From Bradyrhizobium vignae (lineage in GTDB: Bacteria; Pseudomonadota; Alphaproteobacteria; Rhizobiales; Xanthobacteraceae), in contig NZ_RDQF01000003.1 of NCBI RefSeq assembly GCF_004114425.1, positions 62,001-126,000 on the forward strand: a DNA stretch of 64,000 nucleotides. The letters run 5' to 3'. Below the pieces are notes generated by a model. The model was not told the DNA's origin, made no database searches, and worked only from the letters and a program-made list of their open reading frames with translations. The first letter of the stretch is position 1. Every line of letters begins with the position of its first letter. Below are positions 43,040 through 53,814 of this stretch, piece by piece. A program made the translations under genes and the position numbers.

Positions 43040-43867
43040 ATGACGCCGCAGGAACGCCAGCTCGTCGACGAGCTTTTTGACCGGCTTTCTAAACTGGAGA
43101 ATGCACCGCGCGATCCCGACGCGACCGCGGCAATTTCCGACGGTCTGCGCAAGGCGCCCGGCGCGGTCTACGCGCTGGTGCAGACCGTGTTGGTGCAGGA
43201 CGAAGCACTCAAGCGCGCCAATGCCCGCATTCAGGAGTTGGAGGCAGGACACGGGCCCGAGCAGGCGCAGTCTGGCGGCTTCCTGGATACCATGCGCGAG
43301 ACGCTGTTCGGATCGAGCCCGTCGCGCGGCTCGGTTCCGAACGTGCCGCCGCGCGATTCGCGGCCGGTCTGGAACAGCGGACAGGCGATGCAGCAGACGC
43401 AGCCAGGTTACGGCGCGCCGCCCTACGGGCAGGCCTATGGCCAGGGTCCGGGTCAGGGCTATGGCGCTCCGCCGGTCGGTGGTGGCGGCTCGTTCCTCGG
43501 CACGGCCGCAGCGGCCGCGGCCGGCGTCGTCGGCGGCTCCCTCCTGCTCTCGAGCATCCGCGGCATGATGGGCGGTCCGCACCAGCAGGCTTTCGGCGAC
43601 ACCACGATCATCGAGGAGCGCGGTGGCGGCGGCGCAGGTGGAAGCCCCTGGGGCGGTAGCGATCAGTCCGGCGGCTCGCTGGCACGCGATGCGGGCCTGA
43701 ACGACATCGGCTCCAACCGGGACAGCCGCCAGGGCTTCTTCGACCAGGCGGCGAACGACCGCGACAACAACGACCAGAATTACGACGACGATCGCGACGA
43801 CAATTTCAACACGGCTGACGACAGCGATTTCGACAGCGGCGATGACGGCGGCAGCGATTACGCGTGA
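43040..43867 (+). CDS. DUF2076 protein
   Basis: 275 aa. AGGAG ten bases before the ATG. The N-terminal helical domain MTPQERQLVDELFDRLSKLE with VYALVQTVLVQDEALKRANA is the DUF2076 core. Then a Gly/Pro/Gln/Tyr linker (YGAPPYGQAYGQGPGQGYGA), a Gly/Ala hydrophobic segment FLGTAAAAAAGVVGGSLLLS, and an extremely Asp/Asn-rich tail. Related proteins are thought to associate with the envelope and some are called periplasmic ligand-binding sensors; function unproven. Confidence 0.88.
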   Translation: MTPQERQLVDELFDRLSKLENAPRDPDATAAISDGLRKAPGAVYALVQTVLVQDEALKRANARIQELEAGHGPEQAQSGGFLDTMRETLFGSSPSRGSVPNVPPRDSRPVWNSGQAMQQTQPGYGAPPYGQAYGQGPGQGYGAPPVGGGGSFLGTAAAAAAGVVGGSLLLSSIRGMMGGPHQQAFGDTTIIEERGGGGAGGSPWGGSDQSGGSLARDAGLNDIGSNRDSRQGFFDQAANDRDNNDQNYDDDRDDNFNTADDSDFDSGDDGGSDYA

Positions 43868-43886
43868 GCATTTGCGCTGCAGATGC

Positions 43887-43920
43887 AAACCGGCCGCCTC
43901 CAGGCGGCCGGTTTCTTTTG
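43887..43920 (+). terminator. Intrinsic terminator after the DUF2076 gene
   Basis: 13-bp perfect stem AAACCGGCCGCCT / AGGCGGCCGGTTT with a two-base CC loop followed by CTTTTG, 19 bases after the stop codon. Confidence 0.85.
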
Positions 43921-44192
43921 AGGCTGAGTTGAAGTGCCTTCTGCGCCAGCGCGCGCAGAGAAGCCGTTCGATATAAATAATATGACTAATGCACACCGTT
44001 GCTGGATAGCACCGAGCAGAACGTCAGCAGCGCGCATGACTTCACCATAGAAGTTGAAAATCGCGCTTCTGACGCGTGCAGCCGTAGACTCCCGGATTTC
44101 CAAATACGGACATGGGTGTTCAACTGGAAGAACACGTTGCTTCCGCCACACGTCGTGGCTGCCTCTCTTGGCTATAGTCGGGGGTCTTGAAC

Positions 44193-44402
44193 ATGAGTCC
44201 ACTTCAGCAGCGCATTGCAACCTTGAGCGACGTGACAACCCATCTCATCACCGAATTGTACGAGTTGGAGGGACTGCACGAACGCCTCCGGAAGGCGGAG
44301 CTGTCGGTGCGGCGGCTAAGCCGCTTCGCTCGCGCACCGCGTTCGGCTTCATCAACTTGTCGTCGCCGTCTCGGGTCGAGGGGACACCGTCAGCAGACAT
44401 AG
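44193..44402 (+). CDS. Small basic hypothetical protein, 69 aa
   Basis: ATG with GGGG about nine bases upstream. The first 45 residues are helical and look like a real coiled segment (MSPLQQRIATLSDVTTHLIT, ELYELEGLHERLRKAEL); the rest is Arg/Ser-rich (RRLSRFARAPRSASSTCRRR). No family recognised. The 270 bases between the DUF2076 terminator and this gene hold nothing I can support. Confidence 0.5.
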   Translation: MSPLQQRIATLSDVTTHLITELYELEGLHERLRKAELSVRRLSRFARAPRSASSTCRRRLGSRGHRQQT

Positions 44403-44507
44403 ACTAACCAAGCAGGCGCTCGGCGGCGGCACGCACCCCCTTCGATGCCGCGCATCCCGAGCCGGCGCGGCATGCGGAGTTGATCGCCCCATCGAGCGCA
44501 TGACGCT

Positions 44508-45317
44508 TCACATCACCACGACCTTGGTGCCGACGTTGACGCGGCCGTAGAGATCGATGACATCCTCGTTGCGCATGCGGATGCAACCGGAGGAGACGTT
44601 GGTGCCGATGGTCCAGGGCTCGTTGGAGCCGTGAATGCGGTAGAGGGTCGAGCCGAGATACATCGCGCGAGCGCCGAGCGGATTTTCTGGACCGCCTTCC
44701 ATGTGCCGCGGCAAATCGGGCCGGCGCGCGAGCATCTCGGCCGGCGGCGTCCAGTCCGGCCATTCGCGTTTGGCCGTGATCGACTTCACGCCGGACCAGG
44801 TGAAGCCGGGACGGCCTACACCGATACCGTAGCGCAACGCGCGGCCGTTGCCCTCGACGAGATAGAGGAACTTGTTCGGCGTATCGACCACGATCGTGCC
44901 CGGACTTTCCTTGCCGCTATAGTCGACGAGTTGCTTCTCGAATTTCGGATCGAATGGACGCTGCCGCGGATCGACCGCGTCCTGCTGGAGCGCGCTTTGC
45001 TGAATTGCGCCTTGCATCTGCGGCTCGCCCATCGGCGGCAGGCGGCGCTGCTCGTAGTAAGCCGGCTGCTGCTGATACATCGGCTGCTGCGGCGCATAGG
45101 CCGGACCGCGGCCGGGACCGTCGCCGAACAGAAACTCGATGAAGCCGCCACCCAGATTCGAATTCGACGCGACGCGCACCGGCGCCGGCGGCACCTGCGG
45201 CGCGTAGAGCACCGCGGGCGGATCGTTCGGCACGGTATTGTCGAAGGCGCCGGCGTCCGCGCCGGCAACGAAGGTGCAAGCGCCGCCGAGCAGCGCAACA
45301 GACATTTTCTTGAACAT
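44508..45317 (-). CDS. L,D-transpeptidase (YkuD domain)
   Basis: 269 aa, exported (MFKKMSVALLGGACTFVAGA signal). A Pro/Gln/Tyr-rich linker (APQQPMYQQQPAYYEQRRLP) precedes the catalytic domain, which starts at ESPGTIVVDTPNKFLYLVEG and ends with HGSNEPWTIGTNVSSGCIRM (H228, C244) and NEDVIDLYGRVNVGTKVVVM. It forms 3-3 peptidoglycan cross-links or attaches proteins to peptidoglycan in the periplasm. The start used is 27 codons inside a longer frame because the signal peptide begins there. Confidence 0.92.
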   Translation of the reverse strand: MFKKMSVALLGGACTFVAGADAGAFDNTVPNDPPAVLYAPQVPPAPVRVASNSNLGGGFIEFLFGDGPGRGPAYAPQQPMYQQQPAYYEQRRLPPMGEPQMQGAIQQSALQQDAVDPRQRPFDPKFEKQLVDYSGKESPGTIVVDTPNKFLYLVEGNGRALRYGIGVGRPGFTWSGVKSITAKREWPDWTPPAEMLARRPDLPRHMEGGPENPLGARAMYLGSTLYRIHGSNEPWTIGTNVSSGCIRMRNEDVIDLYGRVNVGTKVVVM

Positions 45318-45632
45318 CGACGTACTCTGTACTGTTTCGTCTAGATCACATGCGTCGTGGCGAGCCGGTGGCTGATCCGCGCTCCTCGACGTGGTCAATA
45401 AAAAGCAAAAGCCGCTTTGTTTGGTAAACGTATCGGGCGTTTGGATTCACCACGTCGCGAGCGGCGGCGCAATTTCGCGATCAGCGTTTATTTTCGATGA
45501 ACGCAGCGCGGCCATGGTTAATCGCTTCTTTGCGCAGCGTCGCGCGCGGCCGATCGGCAGTTCCGCCTGTGAACTTCGTGTTAAATCGGTTCTGCCTACA
45601 AAGACGCGTGAGTGAGGTGGGGGAGTAACCTG
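45318..45632. other. Divergent intergenic region between the L,D-transpeptidase and CheZ-like genes
   Basis: No gene seen. Several AT-rich patches (GGTCAATAAAAAGCAAAAG, GCGTTTATTTTCGATG) suggest the promoters of the two divergent genes lie here. A GGTGGGGGAG sequence immediately precedes the downstream gene's start. Confidence 0.5.
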
Positions 45633-46418
45633 ATGGCTGTTCACCGCAAGCGTTTTCGCGTCGAGGATATCATCAGCGGCGAGATGCCGATTCTGGACGA
45701 CACCGAAGAGGCAATCCCGATGCATAGCGAGATCATGGCCGAGCTGCGCGCGATCCGCGCCCAGATGGCGAAGGGCGTCGTCGCGGCCCCGCTGTCCGGC
45801 AGCGCTGCCATGGCGGCGATCGATGCTTCCACGGCGCACGAGCTTGCCGAAGCCCGCACCATGCTCGAGACCTACCGGGCGCAGATCGAGCAGTGCGAGA
45901 AGCTGAAGGTCGAGCTCGACCTCATCCACGACGCCATCGATCGTACCAAGCGCGAGATCGCGACGCTGCACGGCAAGAGCTTCGACGGCGGCGAAATGGC
46001 CAAGGTCAATGGCGAGCTCGGCGCGGTGGTCGGCGGCACCGAGCAGGCGACCCAGCAAATCCTCGAAGCCGCGGAATCGATCGACCAGGCCGCCAGCGCA
46101 ATGTCCAAGGTGGACTCGGCCGATCAGCAGAAGCGCCTCGCCGACGATATCCAGGAGCGCGTCATCTCGATCTTCGAGGCCTGCAACTTCCAGGACCTGA
46201 CCGGCCAGCGCATCAGCAAGGTCATGACCACGATGAAGTTCATCGAGCAGCACATCAATGCGATGATGGACATCTGGGGTGGCGTCGACGCGATCAAGGC
46301 CCATGTGCCGGCGCAGGTCGACAACCGCAGCGACGACGAGAAGCTCCTCAATGGTCCGAAGCTCGCCGGCGACGTCGGCCACGCCTCGCAAGACGACATC
46401 GACGCGCTGTTTGATTGA
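45633..46418 (+). CDS. CheZ-like protein phosphatase
   Basis: 261 aa, mostly helical. The signature FEACNFQDLTGQRISKVM (about 181-198) carries the CheZ-type D-L-T-G-Q with the catalytic glutamine Q192; the protein ends in ASQDDIDALFD, similar to the CheY-tethering tail of CheZ. The middle is a long coiled coil (AHELAEARTMLETYRAQIEQ and on). It would dephosphorylate a CheY-like response regulator. No chemotaxis genes lie nearby, so the partner is unknown. GGTGGGGGAG lies upstream of the ATG. Confidence 0.85.
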   Translation: MAVHRKRFRVEDIISGEMPILDDTEEAIPMHSEIMAELRAIRAQMAKGVVAAPLSGSAAMAAIDASTAHELAEARTMLETYRAQIEQCEKLKVELDLIHDAIDRTKREIATLHGKSFDGGEMAKVNGELGAVVGGTEQATQQILEAAESIDQAASAMSKVDSADQQKRLADDIQERVISIFEACNFQDLTGQRISKVMTTMKFIEQHINAMMDIWGGVDAIKAHVPAQVDNRSDDEKLLNGPKLAGDVGHASQDDIDALFD

Positions 46419-46441
46419 GCGGACGCGCATACGGACAAAGC

Positions 46442-46473
46442 AAAACGCCGGCCCAGGGCCGGCGTTTTTGTTT
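46442..46473 (+). terminator. Intrinsic terminator after the CheZ-like gene
   Basis: AAAACGCCGGCCC / GGGCCGGCGTTTT stem with a minimal loop, then TTGTTT; 23 bases after the stop. Confidence 0.85.
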
Positions 46474-46475
46474 GC

Positions 46476-46555
46476 CGTCATTGCGAGCGAAGCGAAGCAA
46501 TCCAGACTGTCACCCTGGAAAGACTCTCGATTGCTTCGCTACGCTCGCAATGACG
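46476..46555. repeat. REP-like inverted repeat, family B, copy 3
   Basis: CGTCATTGCGAGCGAAGCGA at the left and GCTACGCTCGCAATGACG at the right, with inner AGCAATCCAG / CGATTGCTTCG arms. Directly after the terminator of the CheZ-like gene. Confidence 0.88.
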
Positions 46556-46576
46556 AGTGGTTGGGCCGGAGCCCTA

Positions 46577-47098
46577 TCACGCCCTTGGCGCGCAGCGGAC
46601 GTAGACCATGTTGCCGTAGCGCGTGGCGGCGTCCTTGTCGATGAAGCGGGTGATCAGGACGCGGCCGTCGAAGGAGACGATCTCGCGGTCCTGCTCGCCG
46701 GGGGTCGGACCGGCCGGTCCGATGTAGTTCTTGCCGCTCGGCGAGCCCTTCAGCCGCAGTTCCTGCGGCGTCGCCTGGTCGGCCAGATGCATGATCACGC
46801 CGCCGGATGAACCGGCGCCGATCACGTAGGGATTCTTGCACTGGGCTCTCGCCGCAGCCTCGGTGCGAGCGCGGTCGGCCGGGTTCTGGAACGAGGCGAG
46901 ACCCCAGCGACCGACGATCTCGTCGGCGCGGATGGTGGCCGGCATTTCCGGAGCTGTGCCGGGCTCGGCTTCGGGCGGCGGCGAGGACGACGAGAAGGAT
47001 GGCAGGCTCATGCCGCCGCCGCAGGCGCCCAGCAACAGCGCCAGACAAGAGGCGGCCGCCAGATTGGCAACCGTGCGCGTGTGAGCCGAACAGATCAT
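46577..47098 (-). CDS. Lipoprotein of unknown function
   Basis: 173 aa. The start is fixed by GGGGG eight bases upstream of the ATG. Lipobox LLLGAC with the lipidated cysteine at 26, followed by a Ser/Pro linker. The globular part reads ADEIVGRWGLASFQNPADRA, then ARAQCKNPYVIGAGSSGGVI and YGNMVYVRCAPRA; two cysteines could pair. Not recognised, but similar in size to small envelope lipoproteins with a beta-barrel-like fold. Confidence 0.82.
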   Translation of the reverse strand: MICSAHTRTVANLAAASCLALLLGACGGGMSLPSFSSSSPPPEAEPGTAPEMPATIRADEIVGRWGLASFQNPADRARTEAAARAQCKNPYVIGAGSSGGVIMHLADQATPQELRLKGSPSGKNYIGPAGPTPGEQDREIVSFDGRVLITRFIDKDAATRYGNMVYVRCAPRA

Positions 47099-47254
47099 GG
47101 CATTCCCCCGAACAAGACCATGGCCGCACCCCTCCCGCAGCCAAGCGCAAAATCGCTGCCGGAGCAATGACGTCCTTCTATACGCCGGCGCTCCGAACGA
47201 GTTTCCAATGCCACCATCCTATATCCGCCTCAACAACCGCTTAACCACCTTTGC

Positions 47255-47283
47255 TTGACAGGATCGCAGCCAAGCCATATTTC
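47255..47283 (+). promoter_or_regulatory. Probable sigma-70-type promoter of groESL
   Basis: TTGACA (47255-47260) is followed after 17 bases by TATTTC (47278-47283), 12 bases before the CIRCE element. The -35 is perfect, the -10 is weak. Confidence 0.55.
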
Positions 47284-47294
47284 CGGGCCCACTA

Positions 47295-47321
47295 TTAGCA
47301 CTCGGAAAGCCCGATTGCTAA
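47295..47321 (+). promoter_or_regulatory. CIRCE operator (HrcA binding site) of groESL
   Basis: TTAGCACTC, nine bases, then GATTGCTAA: the standard CIRCE consensus is TTAGCACTC-N9-GAGTGCTAA, so two bases of the right arm differ. It lies between the promoter and groES, where HrcA represses heat-shock transcription. Confidence 0.88.
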
Positions 47322-47413
47322 GCGCGCCGTTCGATCCTCGAGGAGAGGGTGGACGGAAGCGCCGCCCCACCGACTTCCACTACTTCCGAAGCGAGCCTCC
47401 AAAGGGAAACGTC

Positions 47414-47710
47414 ATGGCTAAATCCAAATTTCGTCCGCTGCATGACCGTGTCGTGGTCAAACGTATCGACGCCGAGGAAAAGACCAAGGGCGGCATCATC
47501 ATTCCCGACACCGCCAAGGAAAAGCCGTCGCAGGGCGAGGTCGTCGCCGTCGGCCCCGGCGGCCGCGACGAGACCGGCAAGCTGATTCCGATCGACCTCA
47601 AGGTCGGCGACCGCGTGCTGTTCGGCAAGTGGTCGGGCACCGAGGTCAAGATCGACAATGAAGAGCTCCTGATCATGAAGGAGTCGGACATCATGGGCGT
47701 GCTGGCCTAA
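47414..47710 (+). CDS. groES: Co-chaperonin GroES
   Basis: 98 aa. [20 protein letters not shown], the mobile loop region [34 protein letters not shown], and the C-terminus [12 protein letters not shown]. It caps GroEL. Start at [12 protein letters not shown]; an in-frame extension upstream is non-conserved and overlaps the CIRCE element. Confidence 0.97.
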   Translation: MAKSKFRPLHDRVVVKRIDAEEKTKGGIIIPDTAKEKPSQGEVVAVGPGGRDETGKLIPIDLKVGDRVLFGKWSGTEVKIDNEELLIMKESDIMGVLA

Positions 47711-47743
47711 GGCCACCCGCCTGAACGGCCACTGAATGCTCCG

Positions 47744-49551
<1,808 letters not shown>

Positions 49552-49576
49552 GCCTCCATCCCAATGAAAGTGTTGC

Positions 49577-49606
49577 GAAGGCCGCCTCCAGGCGGCCTTC
49601 TTTTTT
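49577..49606 (+). terminator. Intrinsic terminator after groEL
   Basis: GAAGGCCGCC / GGCGGCCTTC stem with TCCA loop, followed by six T; 25 bases after the stop. Confidence 0.88.
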
Positions 49607-49683
49607 GCCGACCCTGCCTCCTCGCTTTCCGATTCAACCAGCGGCCAAAACCCACTACGGTGGCGCGCCGATTCTGATCGTTT

Positions 49684-49731
49684 GGGCATGATCCTCTCGG
49701 AAAACCGCTTCACACTTTTCCGGATCATGCC
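49684..49731. repeat. Family A repeat, second half only
   Basis: GGCATGATCCTCTCGGAAAA ... TTTTCCGGATCATGCC, the same as the right-hand inverted repeat of the full copies, without the GCGCGATGA half. It lies 21 bases before the start of the next gene. Confidence 0.88.
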
Positions 49732-49752
49732 CGTTGCCCGAGGATCTCATCA

Positions 49753-50964
49753 ATGCGTGCGCTTCTGGTTTGTTCGACAGCCGTTTTGGCGGCCCTGCTC
49801 ACCGTTTCGCCGCATCCGGCCTCCGCCCAGATGAAGCTGTCGCCGAAGTCGACAGTGCCGGGCGGAACCGAGACGCGCTATTTCACCTCGATCGACGGGC
49901 TGATGGACGGCAATGCCGACGTGATCCTGAAGGAGACACGGCAGGGCAAGACGGTCACCGCGGCGGTGCTCGACGTCTGTTACCCGGTCGCGAAAAACTC
50001 CGAGCGCAAGGACCGGTTCGTCGTCAATCTCCAGGTCGCCGGCCAGACGCTGACGGGAACGACGCAGAGCCTCGGCGAGAAGTCGCCGGTCAGCGTCAAG
50101 CTGACGCGCAAACAGTCCGGCGACACGTTCGAATTCCGCGGCCAGATCGCGATCGGTCAGGCGGTGACCGAGGTCACCTCGCCCGACAATTCCGATCTCA
50201 GCGAAAGAGAATTCCTGGACAGTCAGACCTCCGACGACGGCATCACGCCGCAGCCGAAGGATTTCACCGACGTCTCGCCGGAAGCGATCGCAGTCAAGGT
50301 CAAGCTCGACGCTGCGACCGACTTCCTGAAGAGCCTGAAGGGCCAGGAGGTCGAGGTGACGCTGGCGAGCCTCAATGTCGGCTGCGATGCGCTGCGCGCG
50401 GGCGAGCAGACCATCAACATGTCGGTCGATCCCGAGCGCGCGGGCGCGCTGCTGTCGAAATTCAAGGCGATGCCCGGCGTCACGGCCGCTGGCTGGACTG
50501 CGGGCATGACCGAGATGGACCGCACCATCCGCTTCCCCGCGGCCGACTGGCGCGAGGGCGACAAGATCAACAAGGGCAAGCTTGCGACCGCGGTGGCGAA
50601 CGTGCTGAGCAGGACACTCGCGGCAAAGCCGGTGTCGCAAAACTTCAATCCGGCCACCGGCAAGCTTAAGCTGGTGTTCAAGCGGCCGAACCAGGATTTT
50701 CCGGCGCTCGAGCTCACCGACACGATCGAGGTCGCAGGGCTCGTATCGCCCGACAAGCCGGGCGCCACCGACAAGCTCATGCTCTGGATCGGCAGCCCCG
50801 CAACCACCACCGCCGACGAGAGCAGCGGTGCCAAGCTCAATTTGTCCGAGGACGCGAGCCCGGACGAAGAAGGCGATCTGCCCGACGACAACGGCTCGAT
50901 CGAGGCGCTTGCCCAGGAGCTGAAGGGCCAGCGCTGGGATGCCGACAAGTCGGTGTGGAAGTAG
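49753..50964 (+). CDS. Exported hypothetical protein, 403 aa
   Basis: Signal peptide RALLVCSTAVLAALLTVSPH.. ending ASAQM. The mature part is beta-rich with many Lys/Asp/Thr: TETRYFTSIDGLMDGNADVI, LDVCYPVAKNSERKDRFVVN, two cysteines (CYP and VGCDALRAG), FEFRGQIAIGQAVTEVTSPD, and an acidic tail DASPDEEGDLPDDNG. Family not recognised. No transmembrane segment apart from the signal. The upstream region has the half repeat; the downstream 360 bases are filled with repeats, so it seems monocistronic. Confidence 0.82.
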   Translation: MRALLVCSTAVLAALLTVSPHPASAQMKLSPKSTVPGGTETRYFTSIDGLMDGNADVILKETRQGKTVTAAVLDVCYPVAKNSERKDRFVVNLQVAGQTLTGTTQSLGEKSPVSVKLTRKQSGDTFEFRGQIAIGQAVTEVTSPDNSDLSEREFLDSQTSDDGITPQPKDFTDVSPEAIAVKVKLDAATDFLKSLKGQEVEVTLASLNVGCDALRAGEQTINMSVDPERAGALLSKFKAMPGVTAAGWTAGMTEMDRTIRFPAADWREGDKINKGKLATAVANVLSRTLAAKPVSQNFNPATGKLKLVFKRPNQDFPALELTDTIEVAGLVSPDKPGATDKLMLWIGSPATTTADESSGAKLNLSEDASPDEEGDLPDDNGSIEALAQELKGQRWDADKSVWK

Positions 50965-50971
50965 GCCGAGC

Positions 50972-51209
50972 TACCGTGCCCCGGACGCAGCGCGACAGCG
51001 CTTCAGAGCCGCCCCCCCAAGAGGCTGCACGCGAAGTCGGGGATGAATTCCTGGGTCCCGGCCCTGCGTCGCATCGCCTAAAGCGCGATGAGATTTGGAT
51101 GAATCGTCATCGCGCTTTAGCTTGTTGTTTACGCATGATCTTTCCGGAAAACCGCTTCGCACTTTTCCGGATCATGCTTTAGGCGATGCGCCTTGTCCGG
51201 GACATGAGA
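50972..51209. repeat. Palindromic repeat (GTGCCCCGGACGCAGCG type) interrupted by a family A element
   Basis: Left part 50972-51079 (GTGCCCCGGACGCAGCGCGA ... CCTGCGTCGCATCGCC) and right part 51183-51209 (GCGATGCGCCTTGTCCGGGA) read as one element when the family A copy at 51080-51182 is removed. Confidence 0.65.
51080..51182. repeat. Family A repeat, copy 2 (nested)
   Basis: Same 103-bp double palindrome as copy 1: AAAGCGCGATGAGATTTGGA and CATGATCTTTCCGGAAAACC ... TTTTCCGGATCATGCTTTAG. Its immediate flanks form a perfect extension of the terminal inverted repeat (GCATCGCCTAAAGC). Confidence 0.92.
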
Positions 51210-51227
51210 GTGCCGCGAGCGAGACCT

Positions 51228-51330
51228 AAACCGCGATGGGATCAGGATGAATCACCATCGCGCTTCAGGTTATTGTTTGAGCATGATCTTTTCGGAAAAC
51301 CGCTGCACACTTTTCCGGATCATGCTTTAA
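51228..51330. repeat. Family A repeat, copy 3
   Basis: More diverged (ACCGCGATGGGATCAGGATG ... GCATGATCTTTTCGGAAAAC ... TTTTCCGGATCATGCTTTAA). Its last bases form the TAA stop of the minus-strand gene that follows, exactly as in copy 1. Confidence 0.9.
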
Positions 51331-51725
51331 TTCCCGTTGACGCGAAAGCGCAGCGGCTTGGGACCTGTGAGCATGAGGACGTCACCCTGGCGCTTCCAGG
51401 TCTCGACGCTGCCGAGTGCGGCGACGAGCTCGTCATCGGCCTGCGCCTTTGCAGGCGGACAGGAACGGTCCTGGATCTGGGTGGGGACGAAGATCACGGT
51501 GTTGCCGGCAACCGAGAACTGGCCCTTGCCGCCCTTGCACCAGAGCTCCAGCACGACCTCCCCATTGTCGCCGATCTCGATGTTCGGAATCCGTTTCGAG
51601 CCTGCCTGCGGCAACGCCTCCAGCGTCATCTCGGTGCCGAAGGGAAACCCCTCCTCGGCACGCGCGAGCGTGGACATCGCGAGCATTGCAACCACAGCGC
51701 ACACCAATCGCAGAAGCGAAACCAT
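51327..51725 (-). CDS. Exported META-domain-like protein
   Basis: 132 aa. GAGAGGTCTC before the ATG. Signal peptide VSLLRLVCAVVAMLAMSTLA. The mature domain LELWCKGGKGQFSVAGNTVI.. RSCPPAKAQADDELVAALGS and VETWKRQGDVLMLTGPKPLRF matches the pattern of META/HslJ-type domains (C near the middle, CP, L..V..W...G..L.L). Stop codon supplied by a family A repeat. Function not known; HslJ relatives are linked to stress tolerance. Confidence 0.75.
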   Translation of the reverse strand: MVSLLRLVCAVVAMLAMSTLARAEEGFPFGTEMTLEALPQAGSKRIPNIEIGDNGEVVLELWCKGGKGQFSVAGNTVIFVPTQIQDRSCPPAKAQADDELVAALGSVETWKRQGDVLMLTGPKPLRFRVNGN

Positions 51726-51805
51726 GAGACCTCTCGAGCGACCTGATTTGCGGCACCTTCTATAGGACAGCCGTGCCGTTGAGAAGGTTCGCGGCCGACG
51801 CAAAC

Positions 51806-51840
51806 ATCCCCGCGGGGATGAACCTCGCGGGGATTTGTCG
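51806..51840 (-). terminator. Possible terminator after lctP
   Basis: On the minus strand, ATCCCCGCG and CGCGGGGAT form a stem with a 11-base loop, followed by GTTTGCG. No real T-run, so weak. Confidence 0.3.
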
Positions 51841-51857
51841 AAGCGCGACGCTGACGG

Positions 51858-53522
<1,665 letters not shown>

Positions 53523-53814
53523 GGCTTCCTCCCCCACGCCTGTTTGCGGCAGGCGGCCCGCGTGGAGAGCCGGTCCTGCTTGACGCTGGAAGCGATAACC
53601 CCCGAGTTGGACGCGAATTCCTCGCGAATGAAGCGGTTCCCGTCCGCTCACAAGCTCGCGAAGTCCGAATGCCCCCGCCCCGCGCCGTCAACGTCCATGC
53701 TAGGGTCGCCGGCCGGGACAACGCAAATTGCACAACTTGCGACTTTAGTCTAAGCGCGCTTGTTTCTGCCGTTGCTACAGGCAGTTGCGCATACCCCCGA
53801 GGAGACCCCGCTCT

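Noticed and set aside
45338..45350. TCTAGATCACATG shared by the regions upstream of the L,D-transpeptidase and porin genes (also near 57166)
   Set aside because: Shared 13-base words are expected by chance dozens of times in a 64-kb window; no palindrome or spacing rule supports a regulator site.
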